From assembly GCA_947579605.1 (NCBI GenBank), contig OX388310.1, forward strand, positions 3,100,001 to 3,164,000: DNA of 64,000 bases, in the 5' to 3' direction. The position numbers and the translations under genes are program-made. A model generated the notes under the pieces. That model had not been told where the DNA came from. It worked only from the letters and a program-made list of their open reading frames with translations, and did no database searches. Below, in pieces: positions 9,291 to 21,550 of the stretch (position 1 is the first letter of the stretch; each line of letters opens with the position of its first letter). The DNA comes from Athripsodes cinereus (lineage: Eukaryota > Arthropoda > Insecta > Trichoptera > Leptoceridae).

Positions 9291-11089
9291 AAATTTTAAA
9301 CATATTCAACATAATGGCTTACCGATTTTAGGGCCCGCTTGATTACTCAATTAAAAAACCAGTAAAAGTACTATTTAAAATCGCAAAACGATTTTGCTTC
9401 GTTTTTTGAGTATTTAACACATTTTATTTAATTCATCTCAAGAACTTTAAGATCTTTACGACACAGCATTATTCCGTATTTGGAACGTGTTCTCGCTTAT
9501 ATTGGCGACTATACATCAATATTTTAAATCATGAATAAATCACGCGAAATGTTAGCATTAACAAAGTATTTGTATGGAGGCCGCGCAAGCTATAGGAATC
9601 ATCTTACTAAATACTAGAGGACTGACAGGAGTAAAATATTACTACAGTAGAAAATCAAGTACTTTTACAATTGTAATGCTATTAAATTCAAGTAATAAAT
9701 TATGATGGTCACCATATACAGTGTGGAATATCCATACTATGTATTTATATAAATTTAAACAGACATAGACACGTTCGCATAAACAATGAACTATTTTTAT
9801 ATAGATATACAAAAGAGCGGCACTCATATTTCCCTCCCTTGTACAAAAGGGAGACAGTTAATGTTCATAGATACATTTAAATTGAATAATTTAATAAACA
9901 AGCACTACTCACAAGATGTTTGGCTGCATTGTATTTTTGTATGCAACCAAAAATAAATTAACACTAACGAGCTACTCGTAATTTCAAATTCACGATGAAA
10001 ATGCGCCTTTACAATACATATCCAAAAAAAAAACGCAAAATTAAAGATGTATAGATTATTTTTTTATACAGTTTTTCAATTTCTACATTTTGAATCAAGG
10101 GTGTGTCAACCATTCTTCATGTGTAAAAGCAAATAAAGGACAATCTTGAATAATTGTATTGGTCAGACCACTAGTAGGAAATGCAGTAATGTTAAAGATA
10201 AGGATAAATACTTTTTTTATTTATTTGTCAACAACATTGTCAACAGCACAATAACTTAAATGTTAAGGATTATGATTTCATTTTCAATGCTATTTCCGTG
10301 AATTAGTTTGCAGCAAAATACTGCACCCTTTCTTCCATTGTACTTTGTCCTGTGTTACACTCTTTTGTTGTTCGCAAGATCCACAGTTCATATCCTTATA
10401 TATTATGCAGATCATCGATGTATTCTCGGCGTGGACTATCATGGGTTTTCTTCCTTATTATGTAGTTTCAAATAACTTGGTTCTGTTTAGTTCTAATAAT
10501 TGATAAATATGAAATTTTCGTTTTGTAAAAATTATCGATAGGTAATTACTACAATTCTCTGGATAAGCCGGGTTTAATTTAAGTTAATACAGACAATAAA
10601 ATACATTTGTAGAGAGAGAAGGAGGGTCATTTATAATAATAATATCGGGTGGTAACAGGACAGAGCGAAGCAGATATATATTACATAGTGCCTACTAGAC
10701 ATAATGTGGTTCAGTTACAGCTACTAACTTGTATTGTCATTTAGCAAACGTAAACGAAATGCAATGTGATTAATGTACTGCGAGGGTGGTGATAAATAAC
10801 AGGGCGATGGAACTAGATACATACATACGAACTAGAATACTACAACTCTATACAGAGAACCGAATACGATGGTAATAATAGATACCTAATATGAGAATAT
10901 AATAATAACAAACATAGAAACCATGTATGAAGCACAGTGTAGTTTTTTTTATTTATTATTTATATGACTTGACAGAACTGTCACTTCACTCTCAAATTCA
11001 CTGTCAAAAAATAAATATTACACACATTCAAATTATTACACAAACAAGAACCTTCCCTTCCGTTCCTCTTTTAATAATTATTTTAAGAA
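9291..11089. other. AT-rich sequence, no gene seen
   Basis: No coding region or element terminus was recognised. A less AT-rich patch at about 10310-10470 may be old transposon sequence, but I cannot name it. Confidence 0.4.
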
Positions 11090-11878
11090 TATTGCACTGC
11101 TCGCAGACTCCGAGATGGAGCTGAACGAAGCCTTAGGAAAAATGGAAAGTATTCTGTTGTCAAAGTACAACATGAAAATAAATAAAGAAAAAACAAAATG
11201 TATGGTCGTTGGAAAAGAGGAAGCGACTGCGAACATTGCCATAAATGGAGTGAGCATCAAACAAGTAAGTGAATTCGTGTACCTGGGCAGCAGAATAAAC
11301 CAGGATGGACGCTCCAAATCGGAAATTGTAAGCAGAATAAACCAGGCAAGGATTGCCTTTAACAAAAAATCAAAGATATTGGAATCCCCAAATATTGACT
11401 TAAGCGTAAGGAAGAACCTTACTAAAGCCTTTGTATGGAGCATTCTGCTTTATGGTTGTGAGACATGGACCATCAGCAAGAGTGAAAGCGGACGGCTGGC
11501 GGCCTTTGAGATGTGGTGCTACAGACGCATGCTCAAGATCCATTGGTCGGAGCACGTCGAAAATGAAGAAGTATTAACCAGGGTAGGCGAAAAAAGGCAA
11601 CTCCTTAAGAGAATCAGCCAACAACGAGCTAACTGGATTGGCCACAACATCAGGCATCCAGGACTACTCATCGCCATCGCAGAGGGTAAGACCGAGGGGA
11701 CAAATGGCAGAGGCCGACCAAGAGACGCATATATGGACCAACTGAAGAGAGACATGAACTGTGGCTCATACGTAGGGCTAAAAAGACTGGCTGAGAATAG
11801 AGACGAATGGAGAAGAAAAACCAAACTCGTTGCAGACCAATCCAGTGGATTGTAACTCATTATATATATATGTACTGC
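11090..11878 (+). mobile_element. RTE-like LINE 3' part with intact 246-codon frame
   Basis: The frame continues open from about 11090 (ADSEMELNEAL) to the stop at 11853-11855. It covers the thumb and C-terminal tail of a LINE polyprotein: KINKEKTKCMVVG, VYLGSRINQDG, LLYGCETWTISK, FEMWCYRRMLKI, GHNIRHPGLL and NGRGRPRDAYMDQLKRD. The RT catalytic YADD lies upstream of the truncation point and is missing. The 3' end reads TAACTCATTATATATA. Two more copies of this 3' end follow in the same orientation at 14283 and 15513. The frame is unbroken, so the copy is fairly young, but it cannot make an active enzyme. Confidence 0.8.
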
Positions 11879-12257
11879 TAAATTCTTCAAATATAGGAAA
11901 CTATAATTGGCGATGTAAATGATAAATTGTATTATTGTATTGCCCATGGTTTAAGCTGTTGAGTCCATTGAAAAAAAAATCGAACACTGCAAAAGAACCA
12001 TTGAATTGGAATAAAGAGATTATTCATCATGTTTAAAAAAAATAAAACGAGCAAAACAACGCAATGAGCTAAAACTATGAACTATAGATTGTAGATTGTA
12101 GTATAATACTCGTATCTCTTAAAATGTTTCCGAACTAGCTTGAGATCCGGTTTCGATCCGGAAACAATAATCATATTGACAGTTATCTGTCTCTTTCTTT
12201 CTCTACTTTGCAGCGTATGCAATAAAACCGAAATTAAAATTGATATAATCATCCATC

Positions 12258-12476
12258 CATCCTAACACAGCATCTCCCACAAGTGGGGTAGCCAGCGGAA
12301 CGATTTTGTGTAAAAAAATAAGAAATTCTGAATGGGTTGCTCTCAATGAACTGAAGATTTGAAATGTCCGAAAATGTCATGTTTTACGAATTTCTAATTT
12401 GAACAACACACTCGAAAACTATACAAAGAGCGAGAGGCCTATTCTTTGCTGGAGACTCCATGGGATGAAAATTAAA
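12258..12476 (-). repeat. Decayed copy of the SINE-like family (minus)
   Basis: It carries the family's 3' end in inverted form (CCCACAAGTGGGGTAGCCAGC at 12278-12298) and the GAATGGGTTGC and ACACTCGAAAACT landmarks, with many differences from the better copies at 23678 and 35196. Confidence 0.6.
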
Positions 12477-12636
12477 TTAAAATTTACATCATAAAGCTGA
12501 TATCATTTTCACTGTTAGTTTCAGACATGGTCTCACAAACTGTTACTTTACTAGAGATGTGTACAGTGTGCTTTGGAAGAAGGAAAACGAAAGTTGTAGA
12601 TATTATTGATTAAGTCCTCAACCTTAAGTGACAATA

Positions 12637-12800
12637 GGCTGGTCATATATTTCGAAGAGAGAATGGTAGATGGATGCCTATTATCTTGGAGTGAAGACCA
12701 TGGGAGGACCAATTAAATATACGAAGACCTCAGAAGAGATGGCCGGATGACATTATGCAAGTTGTGTGAAAAACCGGGTCCATGTGTTTAATTCAGCAGT
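12637..12800 (+). mobile_element. LINE C-terminal fragment (AGHIFRR type)
   Basis: In one frame it reads AGHIFRRENGRW, then a stop in place of a probable Trp, then RPWEDQLNIRRPQKRWPDD. This is the well-known tail of RTE-like endonuclease/RT polyproteins (AGHIARR...GRPxxRWxDD). It is a different subfamily from the copies at 11.1, 19.8 and 37.7 kb. It is 5'-truncated and dead. Confidence 0.6.
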
Positions 12801-12924
12801 GAAAAGACGAAGGCTGGCAGTTAATAAGTACGTAAGTAAGGTATCCTACTATCAGAATCTGCCGAGTAAAAGCATTTAAGAATGCACAAAATCAGGTAGA
12901 TACATATACTTATTTAATTTACCC

Positions 12925-13034
12925 GGAAGAAATCGGGCATTGCCATAAACTCGCTTTCTGTTTGTTTATTGTATTATACACAGTGTGAATTTGTTATACT
13001 GTGAATAACAAAGTAAAGAATAAATAAATTAATA
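12925..13034 (+). repeat. LINE-tail repeat ending in AATAAATAA
   Basis: A diverged copy of the roughly 110-140-bp family better seen at 34421. It has CATAAACTCGC, a TTGTATT stretch and AAAGTAAAGAATAAATAA at the end. These are 3'-end remnants of a retroposon. Confidence 0.5.
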
Positions 13035-13036
13035 CG

Positions 13037-14282
13037 GATAGGAGATGGGTTGGAAGCTAGTACGTTCATAAAATCTCAATGCAAATACAAAATCCTTTAT
13101 TAATTGGTCAATCTTAGCTTTGGACATTTTATCAATATTCATTTATTACCCAAGCTGGGTGGGTCCTACGAAATGTCTACTTCGGTAGAACGTTGATATA
13201 ATCTGATCCGAGCTAATCCTCATACCGAGGGATTATGGTAATTATTAGGTAGGTTCAGTGGTGGTTCTAGTCCTTTTTCGTTGGGCATGGATTCGTAATA
13301 AAAAATTTTTTTTTTTTCACAATTTGGTTAAGGTATTTACGAAAACATTTGACTTTTCAAATTTCTTTACCCTCTTATCCGTTGCCAAATCTACAATTTG
13401 GTGTTGGAATACGAGATTTCACGACTTCATCGTTTTTGTAGAACAATCTCAGACAATGTCCAGTTTTTTTTTTTGTAGGCGTGTGGTACTTTTTTACACA
13501 CTTGATATTATTTATACAATTGTCATTTTTTAGAAAGATATAATATGGGTTTTTGGTACAAGCCCAAATACAACCATTTACACCTTTCACAGAAAGCAAA
13601 GTAAGTGTCGTGAAATGGAAGTTTGCTGGCAATACAATTTTCCCTATACCTTTGAATATGTTTATTTTAATTTTTAATCTTTTGACTAGAAAATTTATAC
13701 ATTCTGATCTCCCATTCTTCTAAATTTTTCTTTTTTTAAATTTCATTTGCATATTTTAAATTGACCATACAATTCGTTCATTTGACATATTATATCTAAA
13801 TTTATTATTAATTTTCCCTATACCTAACTATTGTTCGACTGTTCCAATTTCTGTGAAATAAAGTTGTGTTGTATCTGTTATATTTATTTTTAATTTTAGC
13901 TACTGCTGCGTACATTAAGTATATAAAACGTATCTTTATAACATGCAAAGGGAATGTGCTGTGAATTATGTATAAATAAGTTTAATAAATAAATATTTTG
14001 AAATTACGCCACTGGCGTAGTACATGGTACATATTATACCTATTAAGATTTAGATCTCATTCCATAGTGTTTATTTTTCACAATCTCTTTATCCGGAATG
14101 CTCCGTTTGTTTTGTTTCCCGTAGAACCTTTTCGTACATACACCTACCCTATCACCTTCAAATTCTCGGAAATTTGAAGGTTAAATTTAATTGGCATGAA
14201 GTGTTATTTTTACATATTTATTTCTCTAACAATTGCATCAGCACGGAATTGTTAAAAAATAGAGTAACCTGTGAATTTAATT
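13037..14282. other. AT-rich sequence, no gene seen
   Basis: T-rich frames at 13258-13533 look like composition artefacts. No splice-flanked exon or repeat terminus was recognised. Confidence 0.4.
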
Positions 14283-14610
14283 CAAGTGAACACGTCGAAA
14301 ACGAAGAAGTGTTAACCAGGGTTGGCGAAAAAGGCAACTCCTCAAAAGAATCTGCCAACAACGAGCTAACTGGATTGGCCACAACATCAGGCACCCAGGA
14401 CTGCTCATCGCAATCGCAGAGGGCAGAACCGAAGGCACAAATGGCAGAGGCCGACCGAGAGACGCCTATATGGACCAACTGAAGAGGGACATGAGCTGTG
14501 GATCATACATGGAGTTGAAGGGACTGGCTGAGAATAGGGAGGAGTGGAGAAGAAAGTCCAAACTCGTTGCAGACCAATCCAATGGATTGTAACTCATTAT
14601 ATATATAATG
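14283..14610 (+). pseudogene. Second copy of the 11-kb LINE 3' end, frameshifted
   Basis: It starts at SEHVENEEVLTRVGEK and a 1-base change then breaks the frame. The nucleotide sequence still follows the 11.5-11.87 kb copy to the same end (CCAATGGATTGTAACTCATTATATATA). It is 5'-truncated further in than the first copy and in the same orientation. Confidence 0.75.
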
Positions 14611-15512
14611 TGAATATTAATTATCGTCTTGAAACCCAGAAAAAACAAAAAAGTAGGTACTGTGCAAAACGCTTAGCACATAATGTGAATTAAAATTAAA
14701 TAAACACCTAATGAACTAAAATTTTGTTGCTGTGTGACAAAATTTCTTATGAATTGTGAACTCTGGAGAGGTTCAAAGCAAGATTTTAGAAAGATTTTTC
14801 CACAAAACGGCATATCTTAAAAAAATTGTCTAGCTATTGATATTACTGCTAAATAAAAATGTTAAGTTAATGTGCTATGCGCAATATTTTACGAGTATCT
14901 AGCTTTAAGAGCACTCCCGAAAATGAATGAGAGAACTAATCAACGGAATAAACATGAACTATAATAATTAGTTCACAGATATTGATGTATTTATAAATAC
15001 AACACCATAATTATTCAAAAAAATATAACAAGGTGATTTAAGTAGGTATATATTTCGATATTTTTTCTGTTTCAACAAGTAATACAAGTCATGCGACAAT
15101 TCGTAGGACATTTTTCCGTATTCGATGATAGCTTTCAAATTAATTTTACTCCGTGTGTAATTGTTTTTTTTATTTTTTTAAGGTTTTTTTAGAATTCAGA
15201 TTTTAATTGTTGTTTATTATTGGATAGTGGCGGGTGGATTGTAAAGTGATTCTTCTGGTGTACTGATAATTAGGGCAATTAATTATGATTGTTATTTTTT
15301 TTCGTTTTTATTTTGTTTTTTAAAGAACACTTAAACTTTTTCCTGTAAGTAAACATTATAAATAAACAAATAATTTATTCCGAGAACTCACAAACAACGC
15401 TGTTTCCAACATCTTCAAAACATTAATTAAACGTTTTTGAGATATAAAGTTCAGATGAATTTAATATTAAAAAATAAAACATTGTTTACTTTTACTTTAA
15501 ATTAAACTGAAG

Positions 15513-15685
15513 GCATTAATAGTAGAAGCCGACCAAGAGACACCTGTATGGACCAAATGAAGAAGGACATGAACTGTGGCACATACGTAGAACTAAAGAG
15601 ACTGGCTGAAAATAGGGAGGAATGGAGAAGAAAATCCGACTCGTTGCAGACCAATCTAATTGATTGTTACTCACTATTATTAATT
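15513..15685 (+). pseudogene. Third copy of the 11-kb LINE 3' end
   Basis: About 170 bp equivalent to the last part of the 11-kb copy: GACCAAGAGACACC through GCAGACCAATCTAATTGATTG and TTACTCA. It is diverged and carries small deletions (for example in AAAATCCGACTCGTTG), so the frame is lost. Confidence 0.7.
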
Positions 15686-15689
15686 TATT

Positions 15690-16000
15690 TATGAAATACG
15701 CCCTGCTTACGCCTTTATACAATTGACATGAACAAGAAAATTATAAGTATTATTTACTATTAATATTACTAGACTCAAAAACCATTCAAGTAGACACCTA
15801 TCATCAGTGAATTCTTATTAGAAACCGAGTTTTTATTAGAAAATAAGTTTATAATACTGATGCAGTCTCGTTAGGAACATCTTATCTAGTTGTATGCAAT
15901 TGGCCTAGTATTCGAGAAAATTCTAAGTAGGTTCACATATCATATTGTTCTTCAGTTAATAAATATTCACTCGTCTTGTGCTGTAGGTATGTATGTATGG
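15690..16000. other. AT-rich spacer, nothing recognised
   Basis: No ORF or repeat was identified between the LINE remnant and the palindromic element. Confidence 0.45.
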
Positions 16001-16182
16001 AAGATTATTATTAAAATTAAAACACTGCTTTATTCCACTAAGAGGATTGTTTATTTGTTATAATGTTTTCAACTGCAATCCAGTCATCATCAGTAACAAA
16101 AACACAATACTAAAGTCACAATCAAAAGTCAATCAATCCTCTTAGTGGAATAAAACAGTGTTTTAATTTTAATAATAATCTT
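16001..16182. mobile_element. Inverted-repeat element with one hammerhead-like motif
   Basis: The 49-bp arms 16001-16049 and 16134-16182 are reverse complements with very few mismatches. The arms hold an ACACTG and an AGAGGATTG segment, and a single hammerhead-like motif sits between them on the minus strand. There is no ORF. The size and layout match the elements at 2169 and 49846 although the sequences are different families. This is probably a Penelope-type or retrozyme-like short repeat. Confidence 0.65.
16054..16100 (-). ncRNA. Hammerhead-ribozyme-like motif with 7-bp stem I
   Basis: On the minus strand: stem I TTTGTTA (16100-16094), core CTGATGA (16093-16087), an extra T, stem II ACTG/CAGT with loop GATTG, GAA (16070-16068), AACATT in the stem III place, A at the cleavage position, then TAACAAA closing stem I perfectly. 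AACATT is one base from the palindromic AACGTT of the 2.3-kb copies, so this copy may be slightly decayed. Confidence 0.65.
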
Positions 16183-19036
16183 TTATAATGCATTTCCACA
16201 AAGTTAAACTAGAAAATATAGAATATTTGTATGTATGAATTTGTGGATTCGCAGAATTTCATATCCTGGAAATTTAAAGCCTAACCCTGAAGGATACTTT
16301 TAACTGTTTTCCTCATTATTTATATTTGTTATTCATCCCTATCATTAGAATATACACTTCATTAAGGAAAGGTCAAAATATCCGAAGAGAGATTCGACAT
16401 TAAACAGAATCATTAAAAAGGGATATAATTATTATTTTGTTCTTTGTAATTTTAGAAACAAAGTTATTATTTTCAGAGATATCATGTTTTATTTATGAAA
16501 CATAATCCACTTTTATCTTTTCAAGTACTAAAAATATGATTCATAATCCGATAAAAATTTTATAAATATTTTTTTTTTTAAGTATGGACCAGTTTTTTTA
16601 ATGATATTCAACTATTGTTCAATCTCATGTTTATTTATTTATATTTATACATACATCCCTTTTACATGTTAAATATAAAACAAAAACAAAACATAATTCT
16701 CATTTACAACACAGTTAGAACAGAACAAAAACTGGCGAAGAACAAATACAATTGGAAATCAAACTATAACAATCATAAAATTAGTCGAAACAAAACAAGT
16801 AGAAAAGTCATAAAAAATCAAAACATTGTGGTTAGAGTGTAAATGTCAACAAAGGTTTGGTAAATGTCAAGAACAATTATTGTTATACAGTAAGGAGATG
16901 TCAAGTAGATAGAAGAAAATTTAAATATATATGAATTGTAATAGATAATTAAAATGTCAAAAAAATCAATAAATAATACAGTAAGATGTCAGAAATTAAA
17001 TACATAGGTATATATCAATTTCATAATAAATGTCACTAAAAGATGAAGGAATAATAATGTTAATGTATTCATTCAATAAAGATAAGTCGTAGACGGATCA
17101 TGAAGCCAAATATTGTGTTCTTTGATATCGTAACTGGACTAATCCATTTGTACTTTAATGTCGGTAGAGGTCAATCAACTAATTAAATTTTGACTGATTT
17201 CCATACTAACACTTATTTTCTCCGCTATGTTTCCACTAATTTAATACGATTGGACTATTTTAGAAAATACAGTTTATAAAACTCAATACGGAGAATATTT
17301 CTGCATATTTGGTTGATCAAAAAAGTTGTGTTCACTTTGGATCCCAAACCGATAATAGAGCTTCTAATCAATGGATTTAAAACTGATGACAAAAACGAAG
17401 AATGACAGAAGAAACCCCCACAAGCAGTGATATATAAAAAGGGAAGTATAAGGAATGAATTCAAGAAAAGATCCATATTCAGCAGTGGATGGACACGGTC
17501 AATAACATAGTTGTAAAGTTTTCCTTTTTCTAAACACAAAGGTATGAACATTTTTACTAAAATCCTCTTTATTTTAGCATCTGTTTTTCAGATTTCAAAA
17601 ATCATACTTTCTTTTAGTAATTAAGATGTTGATAATATTTTTTAACTGCGACTTTAATATCATCACAGCATATCCTACAAATGGAGCAGCCAGCGAACTA
17701 GCTGCAAGTTAGGAATAAATGGAAACAATTTTTAATACGTTATATAAGAGTACAAGATTCATCTTAGTTTGGGACTAGCTCGATCTGTGTGAAATGTCTA
17801 TGTATGTTATGTTATGTTATATTATGTTCAGGCATATTTTAAACAGGATTTTCGTGGTTTATTAAATTTTGTTAAAACAAGAAAATATCCATAATTACTT
17901 TGAAAGGACCGTTGTAATTGAAAACACACAGCCAAATTCACAGCGAGCTAATGAGTTGAATGATGATACTTTAATGTTGATGAAATGTTGCGACTACGGT
18001 TCTGTACTCTACATGTATACATTGTGAACTCAACAAGCGTAGCACAATCATGACACAGTGTCTACGTTTCAGTGCTTTGGCTTAGTATATTGTATTCTTG
18101 TTATCAAAGGATCAAGGTACCAACCTAAAACATAATGTACATTTAAATTTACGTTGTGTTTGAACAAAATTCGCGTTGCCCTCTCGAATTTCGTCAGTAA
18201 TTATTATTATTACTATCATACACCGTCATTCGACTTTGCGCACAAAAGCTCTCTGATTAAGCAGGTATCTACGAATATGTGCACATGTTAAGCTTTATAT
18301 CAAAATGCTCTCTGTATATTTATCATCTCACAATATTATTATGTTTAGGATTTATCTTTTTGGTATGCTCATTTAGTTTCTAGTATTCAGAAGGACGACA
18401 ATTATTGTATAGGAGAGTTCTTTCCACAACGTGATAAAAACTTTGATATTATTTTCAGAATGTCAGTTAGAATGGCGGAGTTGGTGACGGTTGTCTAAAG
18501 ACACCGAAAGTGATCACTTAAAACAGCCTTGAGTCAGTTCGTTAGCGTTGGGACGCCTTTTTCTATTCTTATGATTAGATTTTGCACAATGTTACATTGT
18601 GTAAATATGGTTCTTCAATCGAGATATCTGATAAGTTATATTATAGGGAATATTAAAAATACTGAATTGGACACATTTATCATACGTTATAAAAATAATT
18701 AACTTTTAATACTTCTAGCTTGAATTAAGGTATTCTATTTTACCTAGTAGGTAAAAAGCAGAACCTAGAAACTTCTATTGGTAAGGTTTGATGTTTAAAC
18801 CTTATTATTATAAAAAAACTTAATATGAATAATACCTATTAAAAAACATCATTAAATGAGATATTGTATATATCCTATACTTAGGTTCAGATTATCATTA
18901 TATATCCATGGTTTCAGTAAAGATTTCATATTCTTAGAATCATTAAAATCAGAAATAAAGGTATAACAAATCTTACGATACACGTTTCTTTAGTACCTAG
19001 CTTAAGTCTGTATTTTGTTTTAGTTTCTAAGTTAAC
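16183..19036. other. AT-rich sequence with small repeat remnants
   Basis: A remnant of the SINE-like family's 3' end (minus) is at about 17665-17725 (GCATATCCTACAAATGGAGC). A roughly 35-bp dispersed motif GGGACTAGCTCGATCTGTG at about 17772 recurs at 49288 (diverged), and in inverse at 50612 and 22724. ATGTTATGTTAT units lie at about 17802-17826. No supported gene was found; an ATG in good context at about 18472 opens only 12 codons. Confidence 0.4.
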
Positions 19037-19073
19037 GGCACTGAAGATGGACTTAGTCCGAAAGGCCTCTGCC
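19037..19073 (+). ncRNA. Hammerhead-ribozyme-like motif, all stems paired
   Basis: Stem I GGCA (19037-19040) pairs with TGCC (19070-19073). The core is CTGAAGA (19041-19047), then T, then stem II GGAC/GTCC with loop TTA, then GAA (19060-19062), the palindromic stem III AGGCCT (19063-19068), and C at the cleavage position (19069). Every invariant core base of a minimal hammerhead is present, plus one extra T between the first core strand and stem II. No inverted partner was seen nearby, so this may be a solo terminal-repeat remnant of a Penelope-like element. Confidence 0.7.
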
Positions 19074-19797
19074 AAAATAAAATTTATACAGTGAAAGTTA
19101 CAGTGTCTTATCTTAATCATTTAAATATTAATTAAAATGAACTTTCATAAGGTTACCCCCGAAAAAATGAAATACATATCATGAATTAGTTAAGAACAGG
19201 GGCTTTTGAAGAAGGTAACTAAATAAATGGACCCTCAAACCATCCAAGATAAAAAGGCTTATTTTCTCCCTATATTCTGGAGAAGAACATGGGATATTCC
19301 ATTAGTATTAGTTAGTAATTTACAAACAGTATTGATAGATTTATAATAATATTATTGAGTTTTGATAAATTTGTAGGCCTTGAAAGGATAATGTAAATTT
19401 AGTTGTCTTCTTATCCTAACATAAGTTTGTTTAACAAATAGGATTAATTAATAAACCATTTTGATTTACCCATAAGTCAATTTATACTACAAATACATAT
19501 ACTATGGAACGCTTCCTCACTTTATTGAAAATCGGAAGCTTTCACAATATTTACAATAACATAACTTTTATTTGTATTAATCTCTCTTCTTTCTGTTTTT
19601 AATTGTGTTTAATAATGTGTGTTTTACTGTACTATTGTTATGTGAATCACTCATCGAAAAAGTGAACACTGTATTGATAGGTCATGATGAGTGGTGTTTC
19701 TTTTTTTACTTAAAATAAATAAATACATAACATTGAAAGATACCCACCGTGCACCCATATACCGCTGAAGTCGAATTAGAATTTTAATATTTATCAT

Positions 19798-20979
19798 CAT
19801 CATCATCATCGCCCTCAACGCTCCTCTCGGGAGCACAGGGCAGAAACCAGCCTCCTCCATTCAGAGCGTCTCTGTGCCAATTGCGTCACCTCTTCCCACG
19901 ACATTCCTTGCGCTCTGATATCGTTGTCATAGGAACGGTGTATTGTGAAAGAGGGACGCCCGGGCCGACGGAACCCCTGCGGACGGAAAAACAGTGCTCT
20001 TTTTGGCCAACTATCATTGGGCATTCTCAAAACATGTTCCAGCCAGGACCATCGTCTCTCCTGTATTACGGAGATTACAGGTCTCTGCTGGGTGCGCCGG
20101 CGCACAGCATCATTTGTAACATGTTCATACCATCTGACATCCAAAATCCTTCTAAGACACTTGTTTTCAAAGCTTAGTATCTTCCGCTCTTGAGCCTTGG
20201 TTAAGTGCCAAGACTCGCAGCCATATAGAAGGATTGGGATGATGCACGCATTGAACAAGCGACATTTTGTCCTGATGCTGAGTCCAGACGCCTTCCAAAC
20301 TTTGTTCATGTTGTTGAAAGCCCCGCTAGCTGCTCCTATGCGGATTGGTAATTCCGACCGGAGATCACCCTCTGGCGTTATGGTTGCTCCCAGGTACCTG
20401 AATTTACTAACCTGAGATATTTGGGAATTGCCAACCATTAGTGGGGTGTGAGTACTCGTGCATGTACAATTACATATGTACTCCGTTTTACCAGCGTTGA
20501 TACGAAGGCCAAGGCGCAAGGAATTTTCATAAAGAGCATTAGCGTTGCACTGTAATCCGTCCACAGATGTATCAAAAAGGGCTAGATCATCCGCATATTC
20601 AAGATCGTGCAGCACTCCCACAGACGTCTCACTGTTTTCACGCTGTGATAAAGGCACACCGCCAGGGCCCAGAATAGATTTTCTGAGCAGGTAGTCCATA
20701 ATTATGGCAAAGATAAAAGGTGCCAATATACAGCCCTGCCGGACTCCAGTGGTGATCCTGAAGGTGTCAGTTGGACCACTTGATGTTCTGACAGAACATT
20801 CAGAGTCCATATGCAGGGCTTTGATCATGGTTACCACCTTGGGCGGGATGCCATACGCGGCCAGTATTTTCCATATGGTTGGTCTGTGGGGGCTGTCAAA
20901 AGCTTTTTCGTAGTCAATGAAGCAACATGCAAGCGGTGAGTTGAACTCTTGCGACTGTTGGAGTACACATCTGGCACAA
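19798..20979 (-). mobile_element. 5'-truncated LINE with an open RT frame and (GAT)n tail
   Basis: The minus-strand frame is open from the truncation point at about 20979 to a TGA at 19815 (about 388 codons). It begins inside the reverse transcriptase: FIDYEKAFDSPHRP (motif A), TGVRQGCILAPFIFAIIMDYL (motif B), LEYADDLALFDT (catalytic motif C), then KFRYLGATI, LLYGCESWHLTK, a RRWSWLEHVLRMP segment and a final basic tail. The 3' end carries repeated GAT units (ATC on plus, 19795-19810). The endonuclease and first RT fingers are missing. There is no internal stop, so the insertion is young. An 81-bp copy of the same 3' end is at 29547. It is RTE-like by general pattern; the clade was not tested. 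Confidence 0.85.
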
Positions 20980-21550
20980 AAAATTTATATTTTTTATATT
21001 TATAACATATGTTTAATTGACCTCTTTTCCCTATAAATAATAAAATAAAATCAAAATATATAAGTAGACCACTTCTATACAGTTAGCTCAACAGATTAAA
21101 TCAATCATTCTTAATCTTCTTTTCAAAGCTGTGGCGAACGTTTTCTAAGCCTCTTTCATTAAAAACGGATTTGCCAACTAATATGTATTTTTGGTAGATA
21201 CATTTTATCTGTAAATCCAAACAAAATACAAACATTCTGATTTGATATCTGTAAAAATTTCTAACATAATAGGTAAAAACAACACTATTTCAATTGTATT
21301 TGTTGAATAAAATATTTCTCAATTTCAAAACGTTATTTGATACATCCCCTGAAAAATAAAATCTAATATTTTATTTAAAAGAAAACAAAATAAAGCAGAA
21401 TAAAGTACCAAACGTTTAAAACTCAACTGATACGAATTTCATTCAATTATTTTATTTTCATACGTTTTGTATCGGTTTAATGTACAATCTAAGAAAAAAG
21501 TCTGGTTGCACGTTTAAAATCAAAACTCTATGCTTCTACTACTACTACTA

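Noticed and set aside
12344..12360. CTGAAGATTTGAAA, resembling a hammerhead core
   Set aside because: There is no room for stem II between the two core strands. It is part of the decayed SINE-like copy.
18472..18498. ATG in strong context after a TTTTCAG acceptor-like site
   Set aside because: The frame closes after a dozen codons. Nothing in the surroundings supports an exon.
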